DNA of 60,991 nucleotides from Spraguea lophii. Lineage: Eukaryota > Microsporidia > Spragueidae. The notes below the pieces were generated by a model. The model did no database searches. It was not told the DNA's origin and saw nothing but the letters and a program-made list of their open reading frames with translations. The position numbers and the translations under genes were made by a program. The stretch spans positions 1 through 60,991 of the forward strand of contig LDOQ01000126.1 in assembly GCA_001887945.1 (NCBI GenBank), read 5' to 3'. Positions 38,425-47,739 of the stretch are shown one piece after another. Each line of letters begins with the position of its first letter. Position 1 is the stretch's first letter.

Positions 38425-39093
38425 TTATTTCTGATTTTCTATAATTTCATAATCTAGTTCATTACATATTCCAGATATCATATCAAAACATATTTTACAT
38501 GTTCTATTTATAGATTTTTTTAAAAATTGATTTCTATTTACAATCACAGTTGCATATCTTGAAAAACATATATCACAAGACACACAAGAAATTTCTTTAA
38601 CACTTATTTTATTTTTATAGTTACTAAAAGAAATACCTTCAATTATTATCTGAAGATGTTTGTCAGCAATTGTTAAAACAATTATTTTGTGGTCATTGAA
38701 TAGTTCAGATACTTTTAATTCTTTGGATAATGGAAATTCTGTTAATTTTTCAGATACGTTGATTGTTAGTTTACTATTTTTAGGAACTAAAAGATATGGT
38801 TTAATATATTCATAAAAATCATATATCAATACATCTTCAGATACCATTGATAGGAGTAGATTTTTTGTTTTTTCAACAATTACTAAGCTGTAGTTCAAAA
38901 TATAGTCTTTTTTTATATTAAAATTTTTTTGTTCGTTAATAAAAAATACATTTGAAGTAAAATGAATATCTTCTTCATTAATATTTATAAACTGGATTTT
39001 TCCATCTGATTTTAACGTATTTATAACATTCGATTGAAATATATCTTCATCGGTTTCTTTATCAGGAATTTTTTTATGTTGATTATTTGTCAT
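38425..39093 (-). CDS. Zinc-binding protein, possible SNAPC3-like
   Basis: 222 residues; AATCCCT-ATG sets the start. The C-terminal quarter has CVSCDICFSRYATVIVNRNQ followed by CKICFDMI: a treble-clef-like CxxC ... CxxC pair with a T/V-N-R/D stretch between. SNAPC3 (SRD2 family), the DNA-contacting subunit of the snRNA-gene activator SNAPc, ends with a comparable C-x-x-C-x-x-x-x-A-x-x-x-T-x-x-D ... C-x-x-C-F. The N-terminus (DVLIYDFYEYIKPYLLVPKN) looks beta-rich. The match is partial; another zinc-ribbon protein is possible. If right, it would sit at pol II/pol III snRNA promoters. Confidence 0.35.
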   Translation of the reverse strand: MTNNQHKKIPDKETDEDIFQSNVINTLKSDGKIQFININEEDIHFTSNVFFINEQKNFNIKKDYILNYSLVIVEKTKNLLLSMVSEDVLIYDFYEYIKPYLLVPKNSKLTINVSEKLTEFPLSKELKVSELFNDHKIIVLTIADKHLQIIIEGISFSNYKNKISVKEISCVSCDICFSRYATVIVNRNQFLKKSINRTCKICFDMISGICNELDYEIIENQK

Positions 39094-39800
39094 AGGGATT
39101 AATTTTATGTTCCATAAATATATTTTTAAAAATATTAAAGTAAAAAAATTCGTTGAGGCTATTTTGTATTTGTTGTTGTATATTAATATTATAGAATTTA
39201 ATAATTCTTGTGGACAGATGTCATGATAAGAAAATATTTTTCGATATTCCTTAAATTTTTAGGTTATATAAAAATATACCAATTAAATAAAGTTTATCAA
39301 ATAATTTACGAACCATGTCACGATGAGCCGTAATAATTATTCTTCAATTTTACTAGATTAAAATATATTTGAATAAACCATTATGAATTGTAATAAATAT
39401 TCGATCAAGAGTATCGATATATCAAATATAAACTATAATTATATTGGAGATTACAAAAAAGAATAGGAGATTAAATATAAATTTTTATAATAAACAATTG
39501 ACGATCCAAAACCCCAATTTCCACGATTAATAAAATATAAAATATAATAAAGAGTATTTGTCCTTAAATTTTGAAACAAAATAATTATTTCATACAAATT
39601 ATATACTTTAAACTTTTGTTAATACGTTTATCAATTTACAATTAAAATATTTAAATAAAGTTAAAAATATCAATAATAATATTTCTTTTCGTTTATTTAT
39701 CTATATTATCTATTATAAAGATTTATTTAAAATTTAGGATTCGGATACATTTGTTTATTGATCAAGTGATTTTGCTATAAATAAAAAATACTTCGCAATT
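39094..39800. other. AT-rich spacer between divergent genes
   Basis: About 710 bp without a recognisable feature. Confidence 0.4.
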
Positions 39801-39806
39801 GATGGT

Positions 39807-40910
39807 ATGACGACATCACTTGATCCTAAAAATGTAGAATCAAAAAAGAAAGAAAAAATCAATAAGGAAATTTATAATATAACAGATTGTAATGGTGAAA
39901 TTGAAGATAAAAATATTATATTAACAGATTTAACATCGTGTAATGAGAGAGATGAAGAACGAGTAATTGACGATAATTTATTGACAAAATTAATTTATGG
40001 AAATAAACCAAGAAAAGAAATGGGAGACGATAAAAAACTATGTCAAAATATACATAAAATAAACCCCGTAAAATTTTTCAATATAATATCATTTGTAAAG
40101 AATTTTAAAACACGAAGTAATGTAAAAATAGATGTTATACAAATGAAATGCTGTGGTTTGAAATATGTTCTTAAAGCATGCTATATTACGAAGGAATGTG
40201 ATGATGGATGTGCTGAAAGAGAACTTAAATTTTTTAGAAAACGAGATGACTTGGATAGTATACATATTATGGAAAGATATAGTGCGTTTAGTGTAAATAA
40301 AAAAAAGTTTTATTTTGTTGATGAATATATTGAAGGCGAGGATTTATTGAGGTATATTTATTTGTACAAAAAAATGAATGAAAATGAAATATATGCACTT
40401 GGATTGGTTATTTATAAATTGATATCAGAGTTACATGATTATAAGATAAAACATAATGATATTAAACCTGACAATTTTATTCTTGGAGAAAAAGGAACAT
40501 TGAGAATTATAGATTTTGGTCTTTCAAATTTTCTTAAAAATAAAACAGATAAAAACAAAATGTATGGATTTTGCTGCAGAACAGCACCAGAAATTATTCT
40601 AGGAAAACCACTTGGAATGGAAATGGATTGGTACAACTTTGGAACAATATTATACACCCTTTACACAAGAAGAGCTCCTTTTAAAGCCCCAAAAACGAAG
40701 GATGGTAGTGAGCCACTGATTTATCCTCGAAACCCATCATATAACGGAAGATATCCAGTATTAGAAGATTTGATACAAAAATTGCTTCATAAAGATATAG
40801 ATAAACGATTATGTGGTAAAAAAGTGGATGGAAAAGATATATTATTACATCCTTTTTTCCAAGATGAAAAAAAATCATTCATACTTAGAAGTTTATATCC
40901 TAAAAAATAA
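39807..40910 (+). CDS. Ser/Thr protein kinase with atypical HND catalytic loop
   Basis: 367 residues. Kinase domain about 85-355: the probable ATP-anchoring lysine in YVLKACYI (K123), the hinge FVDEYIEGEDLLRYI, catalytic loop HNDIKPDN (216-223), DFGLS (236-240), TAPE (259-262) and MDWYNFGTILYTLYTRRAPF (about 273-292). The Arg of HRD is replaced by Asn, so it probably does not depend on activation-loop phosphorylation (an RD/non-RD difference); catalytic Asp, Lys and DFG are kept, so activity is expected. The MDW-x-x-x-G...R-x-P-F stretch is AGC-like, but the HPFF end and missing C-tail leave the group open. The glycine loop is not evident. N-terminal 85 residues are low-complexity. No CCC just before this ATG, so the start is less certain. 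Confidence 0.8.
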   Translation: MTTSLDPKNVESKKKEKINKEIYNITDCNGEIEDKNIILTDLTSCNERDEERVIDDNLLTKLIYGNKPRKEMGDDKKLCQNIHKINPVKFFNIISFVKNFKTRSNVKIDVIQMKCCGLKYVLKACYITKECDDGCAERELKFFRKRDDLDSIHIMERYSAFSVNKKKFYFVDEYIEGEDLLRYIYLYKKMNENEIYALGLVIYKLISELHDYKIKHNDIKPDNFILGEKGTLRIIDFGLSNFLKNKTDKNKMYGFCCRTAPEIILGKPLGMEMDWYNFGTILYTLYTRRAPFKAPKTKDGSEPLIYPRNPSYNGRYPVLEDLIQKLLHKDIDKRLCGKKVDGKDILLHPFFQDEKKSFILRSLYPKK

Positions 40911-41041
40911 TATTTAAATAGTTCATTTATAATAAAAGAATAATTATTTAAGATTTGAATCTCTCATTGTCATTTAAAACAAATTGTTTACAATATGACT
41001 CAGAATTTGTATTTATATTTTTAATAATTCTTTGACCCTAT

Positions 41042-41716
41042 ATGTCACCCAAAAGAATATCTTTGGATGAAACACCCAAGTTTATAACAAAACTTTACGA
41101 CATACTTATGAGTGATGCTGTAAATGATATAAAATGGTCAGAATCTTCCGAAAGTTTTATAATACCAGATAAAGAGAAATTTGTAAAAAATAGTTTAAAA
41201 GCTTTATCAAAAACAAATGATTACTCATCATTTGTGCGCCAGCTGAATAATTACAATTTTTCTAAAATAAAAAATGAGAATCATTTTGAAGAATACGCAC
41301 ATCCCCTTTTTAAAAAGAATAGATTTTATCAATTAAATCAGATACAAAGATCTAGAGAAATCAATAATAAACCAACAGAGGTTAATAAATTAAAAGAAGA
41401 AGTATTTCACTTAAGAGAAGATATTAATTTTATTAATCAGGCAAATTATGAACTTTCAAAAGAAGTACATGTTTTAAGAGATAAAATAGAAACACAACAG
41501 AAAAATGTAGATACTTTGATACAATTATTTTCCAAAGCCTTCCAATTTACAATTAATAATGAAGCTACAAAACTGGCGTTGGAAGATAATGTTGTTGAAA
41601 CAAAATCCAATAAAAACGAGGATAATCCGGAAAATAAAACATCTGATTCTCCATGTTTAGATTTTACATATTATTACCAAAATAAAAATAATGATGATAT
41701 TCCTCCGCCATTTTAA
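41042..41716 (+). CDS. Heat shock factor-type transcription factor
   Basis: 224 residues; TGACCC lies seven bases before the ATG. HSF DNA-binding domain at about 10-105: FITKLYDILMSDAVNDIKWS, then SFIIPDKEKFVKNSLKALSK and the recognition helix SSFVRQLNNYNFSKI, followed by FKKNRFYQLNQIQR. A heptad coiled coil (about 115-165, EVFHLREDINFINQANYELS) would give trimers. It binds nGAAn repeats to induce chaperone genes. The C-terminus is short and acidic-polar, ending in DIPPPF, in place of a large activation domain. Confidence 0.93.
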   Translation: MSPKRISLDETPKFITKLYDILMSDAVNDIKWSESSESFIIPDKEKFVKNSLKALSKTNDYSSFVRQLNNYNFSKIKNENHFEEYAHPLFKKNRFYQLNQIQRSREINNKPTEVNKLKEEVFHLREDINFINQANYELSKEVHVLRDKIETQQKNVDTLIQLFSKAFQFTINNEATKLALEDNVVETKSNKNEDNPENKTSDSPCLDFTYYYQNKNNDDIPPPF

Positions 41717-42210
41717 ATTTACAGATATTAAAACACAAATAAATATAAAATTAATTTTTTATAAAAAATACAATTAAATGAAAATATAAAGGATAGATAT
41801 CCGTATAACATAATTAATTATATTAAATTATCATATATAATACGAATAATTGTATAATAAAGAAGAAACAAATAATGCTATTTTTCTAAATATAATTTCA
41901 TATATTTATTTAATTTTTATTAAAAGAAAGATGTGGTCCTTGGTGCTAATATGAAATAGGTATCTATTATTACATTTAAAAAACAATTGATGTCATAACC
42001 AATAAATAAAAATTCTGGTATTTATTTTATTTCTTAAATACTCTAATTATTATTAAGATCATACAGGATATAAGATAATTTAGAAAAAAAATAAAAATTA
42101 TTTTTTAAATAAAATGTATTGATTTTAATAAATTACGTATGTGTATAATCTTCTTTGATATACAGGACTTTAAAAAATTCTAACGCGCTTTTATTTTAAA
42201 TATTATATTT
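41717..42210. other. AT-rich spacer upstream of the Tc1/mariner element
   Basis: No gene. The left end of the transposon should lie here but I could not find a matching inverted repeat. Confidence 0.35.
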
Positions 42211-42218
42211 CCACCCTA

Positions 42219-42635
42219 ATGGGCGCACAGAGGAAAGTGTATGTTGCTGTGACAAAAGAACTCTTTGAGCAAATAAAGCGCATAAGGGCAGACGAGACGC
42301 CTACATCGCTTATGAGAATAACTAACCTCAGTCAAAATTCTATTTATAAACTTTTGAGACTTTTTGATGAAAATCCTTTTGCAACTTTTGGGGATTATAG
42401 TTGCAAAAAAGGCAGGAAACTGAAAAATAGAGAGGCCGAGGTTGCTGTTATCCGAGATATCTTTGCTGATGATAACTCTTTAACTCAAATTGGCGTACGT
42501 GAAGAATATATGGCAAGGGTGGGCTATGTATCGCAGTCTACTATACATAGACTTATAAAGTCAAGTGGATTGATTGGGAAGAAAATTAAAAAGAAACCCA
42601 TAAAGGTATTAACTGAAAAGCGAGAAATTCGGTGA
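42219..42635 (+). pseudogene. Tc1/mariner transposase N-terminal DNA-binding part
   Basis: 138 codons. Two helix-turn-helix units are suggested: SLMRITNLSQNSIYKLLRLF (about 30-49) and REEYMARVGYVSQSTIHRLI (about 93-112), joined by a basic linker KKGRKLKNRE, as in Tc1/IS630 transposases. The frame stops before the DDE core. CCACCCTA lies directly before its ATG, so this fragment may still be translated. Confidence 0.7.
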
Positions 42636-43140
42636 GAAATTATTGCTTAACTCGCATGGGAATAACCGCGAAAACAATATTTTTTTGATGAATATGACTT
42701 TAATCTCTACATTAGTAATTGTTATGGATATAATCCTTCCGGGGTTGATATTATATTTTATTTTACATCAATCAGACGTCGAAATACTTCTTTATATTCA
42801 ATATTTTTCCCGTTATGTACAACTAAAACGAAAATCTTAGATAGTCCTTATAATGCTAATAGTTTTTCAATTTTATAACAGAAACATGTAATAAAGATAT
42901 TTTGAATTCTAAAGATGTTTTAATTTTTGATAATGTTCAGTCCGTTCTTCTATTATGGTGATCAACTATTTTAAAAAAAAGATCTATTGGATATTTATTT
43001 TTATTTCTATATAATCCTAATTTAAACCCAATTGAAAATATTCTTAATGCTTTAAAATGTAAAGTATTCTTTAAAAGACCGAGGACTTCAAATAGAGAAA
43101 GATTAAAACAATATATTCAAGATTGATTATATTAATTTTA
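42219..43140 (+). mobile_element. Degenerate Tc1/mariner-type transposon
   Basis: An N-terminal helix-turn-helix frame at 42219-42635 is followed, in shifting frames, by catalytic-core remnants: FFDEYDFNLYISNCYGYNPSG at about 42665-42735 (the second strand with DE-x-x-F-N-L), a decayed LIFDNVQS at about 42930 and NPNLNPIENILNALK at about 43010-43065 (the N-P-I-E-x-x-W/L-x-x-L-K block). Terminal inverted repeats not identified. Base composition of the first frame is less AT-rich than its surroundings, in line with a late arrival. Confidence 0.75.
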
Positions 43141-43424
43141 AATAATAACACAAATTATTTTTTGAATTTTTTATTGCAATATATGGAAGAAAATGAGAAA
43201 TATTTATAGTGAAATTGATTTTAATTGAATAAATTAAGTTTTATTTAATATATTGTTTATATTTTCTTTATTCATTTTTTTGATCTTTTCTTGATATAAC
43301 CTAGAATATAATACCAATTATATTCGTTAACCATATTTTTAGTCAAACTTTTATTAATGGAAATCTTCGATTTATTATAATATGAAACACCGGAATTTTT
43401 AAATAACATTTTAATTATTATTAA

Positions 43425-43735
43425 GGTACTTGGCCAATTGCGACGATCATGATACAAAACCACAGGTTTTTTAAAATACTAATAACTTGTTATGATTGTT
43501 TTCAGTACATATACGTATTAATCACATATCATTTTATATCAGAGTATTTGATATTTTTGTATAAGTATTTCATCATTATGAAGTAATTTTAATGGGATTT
43601 TAACCACCTTCCTAATATAACCAATCGAGATGTTAATCAATTCAGATATTGTAACTACACAAAAAATAATTGGTTTAATTTAAATATGTGGTGACCATAC
43701 AATGTGTCATACGCAAACATACAAAACTTAGGAAA
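43425..43735 (-). repeat. Heavily decayed SINE copy (reverse)
   Basis: On the minus strand the body blocks occur in SINE order: GACACATTGTATGGTCACCAC (head-proximal CTTGTATGACGGCC), TGTAGTTACAATATCTGAATTG near 43650, a GATTAATACGTATATGTACTG block near 43510, and GTCGCAATTGGCCAAG near 43435. The tRNA head and tail are gone. Confidence 0.6.
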
Positions 43736-43740
43736 AGTTC

Positions 43741-44060
43741 CCGGTTAACTCCATTCCTTTTAAAAAGAAAATGAAAATTATTTATTATTCAAATAAATTT
43801 GAATTCAGTTATCTAATCATTTTCTGATGATTATCTTGTACAGCAAAAGGTTATATATAACTAATAAACGTTATCTGATACTCATCATTCAACTTTTCAT
43901 TATTCACACCTAATTTTTTTATTCTGAAAAATTTAACTTTATCAATTTTAAAATTTGCTTATTATACTCCATTTACTGAGATGAGTAAATCCACTGTTTT
44001 ATATCGTTGTATATAAAAATAATTATAATGAAATTTATGTTTATTTTTAAATTAAGATAC
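43741..44060. other. AT-rich spacer
   Basis: No feature recognised. Confidence 0.4.
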
Positions 44061-44065
44061 CCTCA

Positions 44066-44305
44066 ATGTCAGAACAATTTGTTTTAAAAGAGGAGAGAGC
44101 AGGTGAATTAGGTGGATTTATTAGCTTCCTCATAGTATTGTTTATGTTAGGTCCTGTATTTTTAGTAGTAGCAGGAGTATATAATGAATATAAATTAGAA
44201 AATATTATTGGTGTAACATTTGGATTGATTATTGTTTCCTTGGTATTAATTTGTGCTATTGCGTGGTATAAGGATGATGACAAATCTAAGATTAAAGACG
44301 AATAA
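44066..44305 (+). CDS. Small membrane protein with two helices
   Basis: 79 residues; ATACCCTCA-ATG is the same start context as TOP2. Two membrane segments, about 15-40 (GGFISFLIVLFMLGPVFLVVAGV) and 48-67 (IIGVTFGLIIVSLVLICAIA), separated by a short YNEYKLEN loop, with a charged end KDDDKSKIKDE. A hairpin topology with both ends cytosolic is likely. No family recognised; small hairpin proteins of this kind occur as subunits of ER complexes. Confidence 0.6.
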   Translation: MSEQFVLKEERAGELGGFISFLIVLFMLGPVFLVVAGVYNEYKLENIIGVTFGLIIVSLVLICAIAWYKDDDKSKIKDE

Positions 44306-44527
44306 TTTTTAGATAAAAACGTTCTATGAATATGTTATGATATTTTAATTTATTTTCATAATTTTATCAGTAAATTTATATCTTATACTCTATTAACCTT
44401 TTACCAATTAAATGATATTCGTTTATTCTATTATGATAGATTTTTTTAATATTCTTTTATTATTTTATTTATAAATTTATTAGTCGAGAATAAAAAATCT
44501 TTAAAATATAATTGAGTTCATAAACTT

Positions 44528-46735
44528 TTATTTCCCGAAAATATCTCTATATTTCATTAATCTCCATTTTCTTTCATCCATTATTTTTTCTACTTCATCA
44601 CAACATATTCTTAATTCCATACACTCTTTTCTTAACAACATTTCAAAATTTTGAGCTCGTTTTCCTAATTCTTTACTGTTATTCTCTGTAATGTTGTTTT
44701 CAACCATTTTACATTTATTGGATAAAAATTTAATGTGGTTTTCCAATGTTATAATCATATTTCTCTTTTCATATCCAATAGAACTTTCTGAATTAAAAAA
44801 ATTAGAACATTTATCATTGGCTTCTACTTTCAATTCTAAATTATCAACTGATTCATCTGAAAAAATAACTTGTAAGTTTTGTAATCCTTTGTAATTTTTT
44901 ATAATATCTGTTTGATATGAGATGATTGATGGAATAATATTTGTTTTTATTATGTCAATTAATGTTTCTGCTTCTACCTTAATTATATTGCAATATTGTT
45001 CTAATTGGTAATGATGCCTAGAAAATATTTCGGATGGTGTTAATACTTCCATTTCTGTAAAAAGGTCAATATTTTCTCTTTTAACCGTGACATCGAATGC
45101 TTCTACTGCATTTTCTATTTTGGGGATACCTAATTCTTTTGCAGTAATAATCCATTCCTTAGAATATCCATCACCATTAAAAATTATTCTCTCTGAATTT
45201 AAAAGATATGCCTTCAAAATTTTTATAAGAACATCTTTGTTTAAAGTGTTAGGATCTTCATTTATTGCTACCATATTTTCATTATATTCCAACATAAAAT
45301 TTTTAAGTTGTTTTGCTATTATTGTATTTAAAACTGTCATCGGCCTTGCACAATTGGCGGATGAACCTACCATTCTAAATTCAAATTTATTAATATTGTA
45401 AGCAAACGGTGAGGTTCTATTTCTATCACAGGTGTCGATTTTAATTTCAGGCAAAATACTTAATATTTGTTTCAATGATTTTTCTTTTATTCCTTCAGAT
45501 TCCAATCCACACATGGCCTTAAGAATTCTAAGCATATTTTCACCTATAAAAACAGACATAATAGATGGTGGCGCTTCATGCCCTCCTAATCTTAAATCAT
45601 TAGATGCCATTGCTGTTGAAGCACAGAGAAGTTCTCCGTATTTATTGATTGCAGATAAAGTGTTCACAAAAAAAGTTAAAAACTCCAAATTTTCAATTTC
45701 TGTATCTTTAGGTGTAAATAAATTTTTACCGTTACTTTCTAAGGACCAATTACAATGTTTACCAGATCCATTTACCCCTTCAAAAGGTTTTTCGTGGAAA
45801 AGTACTGTTAAATTGTGTTTTTCCGCTACATCTATTAGTATATTCATAAACAATGTATTATGATCTATAGCAATATTCATCTCTTCGTGTATATGCGCAA
45901 ACTCGTATTGATTTGGTGCAACTTCATTATGTCTTGTTTTAATAGGTATTCCCAATAAAAAACATTCTTTAGCAACATCACACATAAAATCTTTTACTTT
46001 GTTAGGGATAACACCGAAGTAATTATAACACATTGCTTGACCTTTGGGCTGTGCCGCACCCAGTAACGTTCTCCCTGTTATTTTGATGTCTATTCTTGAA
46101 TCTAAAACATTTTTATCAATCAAAAAATATTCCTGTTCCCAGCCTAATAAGGATTTAAAATTGTCTGAATTATTCTCAAATATTTGAGAAACATCTTTAG
46201 AACTTTTTTTCAACACATTTAAGGATTTTAACAGAGGTGTTTTATAATCCAAAGATTCCCCATTAAATGAAATAAATATACTTGGAATATACAATATCCT
46301 CTTGTATATAAACGCGGGTGATGTTGGATCCCAACTACTATAACCTCTCGCTTCGAATGTATTTCTAAGTCCTCCAGAAGGAAAAGAAGACGCATCAGGC
46401 TCTTGCTGTATTAAACTCTCGCCACCCATCTCATGGATAGGCCTTGAATTTTCAATATCAAAAAATGAATCGTGTTTTTCTGCCGTAACACCGCTTAAAG
46501 GCTGAAACCAATGACTGAAATGTGTAGCGCCATTTTGAATACCCCAATCTTTCATTGCTTTAGCAACACTTGTGGTCAACGATTCATCCAATGACATTTT
46601 CCTTCCAATCATTCCATCCAAACGAATAAATTCTTTTTTGCTTAAATAATCTCTCATCTTTTTCATATCAAACACTTTTGAACCAAATTCTTTAGATACT
46701 TGTGGTGAGTACATATTGTTATGTTTGTCTAACAT
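44528..46735 (-). CDS. Glutamine synthetase type III (GSIII)
   Basis: 735 residues, the GSIII length (about 700-730) and not the 360 of the usual eukaryotic GSII. Diagnostic blocks: FSHWFQPLSGVTAEKHDSFF (about 73-92), metal-binding WEQEYFLID (199-207), TRHNEVAPNQYEFAHIHEE (268-286), ATP-site KPFEGVNGSGKHCNWSL (316-332) and SSANCARPMTVLNTIIAKQL. It makes glutamine from glutamate, ammonia and ATP. GSIII is mainly bacterial and patchy in protists and algae; its presence here suggests acquisition by transfer or retention of a rare form. Codon use looks as AT-rich as the neighbours, so not a recent arrival or contamination. Start: ATG at 46735 after AGTCC. Convergent with the small membrane protein. 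Confidence 0.93.
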   Translation of the reverse strand: MLDKHNNMYSPQVSKEFGSKVFDMKKMRDYLSKKEFIRLDGMIGRKMSLDESLTTSVAKAMKDWGIQNGATHFSHWFQPLSGVTAEKHDSFFDIENSRPIHEMGGESLIQQEPDASSFPSGGLRNTFEARGYSSWDPTSPAFIYKRILYIPSIFISFNGESLDYKTPLLKSLNVLKKSSKDVSQIFENNSDNFKSLLGWEQEYFLIDKNVLDSRIDIKITGRTLLGAAQPKGQAMCYNYFGVIPNKVKDFMCDVAKECFLLGIPIKTRHNEVAPNQYEFAHIHEEMNIAIDHNTLFMNILIDVAEKHNLTVLFHEKPFEGVNGSGKHCNWSLESNGKNLFTPKDTEIENLEFLTFFVNTLSAINKYGELLCASTAMASNDLRLGGHEAPPSIMSVFIGENMLRILKAMCGLESEGIKEKSLKQILSILPEIKIDTCDRNRTSPFAYNINKFEFRMVGSSANCARPMTVLNTIIAKQLKNFMLEYNENMVAINEDPNTLNKDVLIKILKAYLLNSERIIFNGDGYSKEWIITAKELGIPKIENAVEAFDVTVKRENIDLFTEMEVLTPSEIFSRHHYQLEQYCNIIKVEAETLIDIIKTNIIPSIISYQTDIIKNYKGLQNLQVIFSDESVDNLELKVEANDKCSNFFNSESSIGYEKRNMIITLENHIKFLSNKCKMVENNITENNSKELGKRAQNFEMLLRKECMELRICCDEVEKIMDERKWRLMKYRDIFGK

Positions 46736-47029
46736 GGACTACTTTTAAATAAAGAAATTTAAAACAAATTAAAACATTCAATCAAATCAGATTATGATCA
46801 TATTATGAAATATTTGTGATAATCATTAAAAGGAAATATGATTAATTATAATTTAGGTTAAAAAATGGTATGCTTTAGAACAAAAAAATTGTTGGAAATA
46901 TTTTTCGATTAAAATTTTTAAAAGAAAATATTTTTTTAAATTAATGATCTTGGATTGGTAAATAAATCCCATATTTGTATTATATTAGAAATTATAATCA
47001 AACAATATAAAAAAAGACGAGAAGAAAAA

Positions 47030-47372
47030 TGAGTTCAAAAAAACAACGATTAATAATCTAACTTGATTATCCCTTGTATCAATATTCAATTGTTATATTA
47101 AAGTGGTGTTTAGTTGATATAAGCTACAATCTTTGTATTATTAATGTCCCAAGGAATATATTGATAGCAAAGATGCTAGTATTTTACTAAGACTGATATA
47201 ATTATGATTACACAATCCGCAAAATCTTAATGTTTTAGAATATAAAATGAGATGAGATTTTGTATATCTGTAACCAACTTAGTTAGTACAAGATACACGT
47301 ATTTTAAGACACTAACAGTCTCAGACCATAGTGAGTTACAACTGGATCGAACATTTCGGCTATAATAAAAAT
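47030..47372 (+). repeat. Heavily decayed SINE copy (forward)
   Basis: Follows the SINE body in order: GAGAAGAAAAA at 47030, ATATTAAAGTGGTGTTTAGTTGATATAAGCTACAATC near 47095-47135, CCGCAAAATCTTAATGTTTT near 47218, GAGATGAGATTTTGTATATCTGTAACC (in parts) and the TTAGTTAGTACAAG ... GTCTCAGACCATAGTGAGTT block near 47280-47340. The head is lost. Confidence 0.7.
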
Positions 47373-47373
47373 G

Positions 47374-47502
47374 TTATTTGATATATAAAATTCATTAAAT
47401 ATATTTCAATCTTTTCTTAGTTACATACCATATATAGACTCTCAATAAATTTCAAATACAAAAATAATAAAACATATTTAATGAATTTTATATATCAAAT
47501 AA
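47374..47502. repeat. 129-bp foldback / MITE-like inverted repeat
   Basis: Arms 47374-47402 and 47474-47502 are perfect 29-base inverted repeats (left arm begins TTATTTGATATATAAAATTC), with a 71-bp spacer. It lies directly after the tail of a decayed SINE and before acetyl-CoA carboxylase. No transposase inside. Target duplication not evident. Confidence 0.7.
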
Positions 47503-47739
47503 TGTATCAGCACCTACTAATTTGATAAAGATAACAAATTTAAAATACTACGAATTCATTCGTTCTTTAAGCTTGAAAGGTTTTAAAATAACAAATAGTG
47601 ATTAAAACGATCAATAAATTGCTCAATAATGGCATATACTTCAAAATCTATTTATCCATTAGTTAATTTAAAAGAATTTATGATGTCAAACAAATAATAC
47701 CTTAGACTATTTTATAAAAAAAACTTTTTTTTGTCCTTT

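Noticed and set aside
43272..43463. 63-codon minus-strand frame
   Set aside because: It overlaps the edge of a decayed SINE and has no motif.
45087..45863. Two plus-strand frames of 104 and 143 codons
   Set aside because: Antisense shadows of the type III glutamine synthetase gene.
44528..46735. Bacterial contamination as source of the type III glutamine synthetase
   Set aside because: It lies between microsporidian-type genes, with similar AT-rich codon use and a eukaryotic neighbourhood on both sides.
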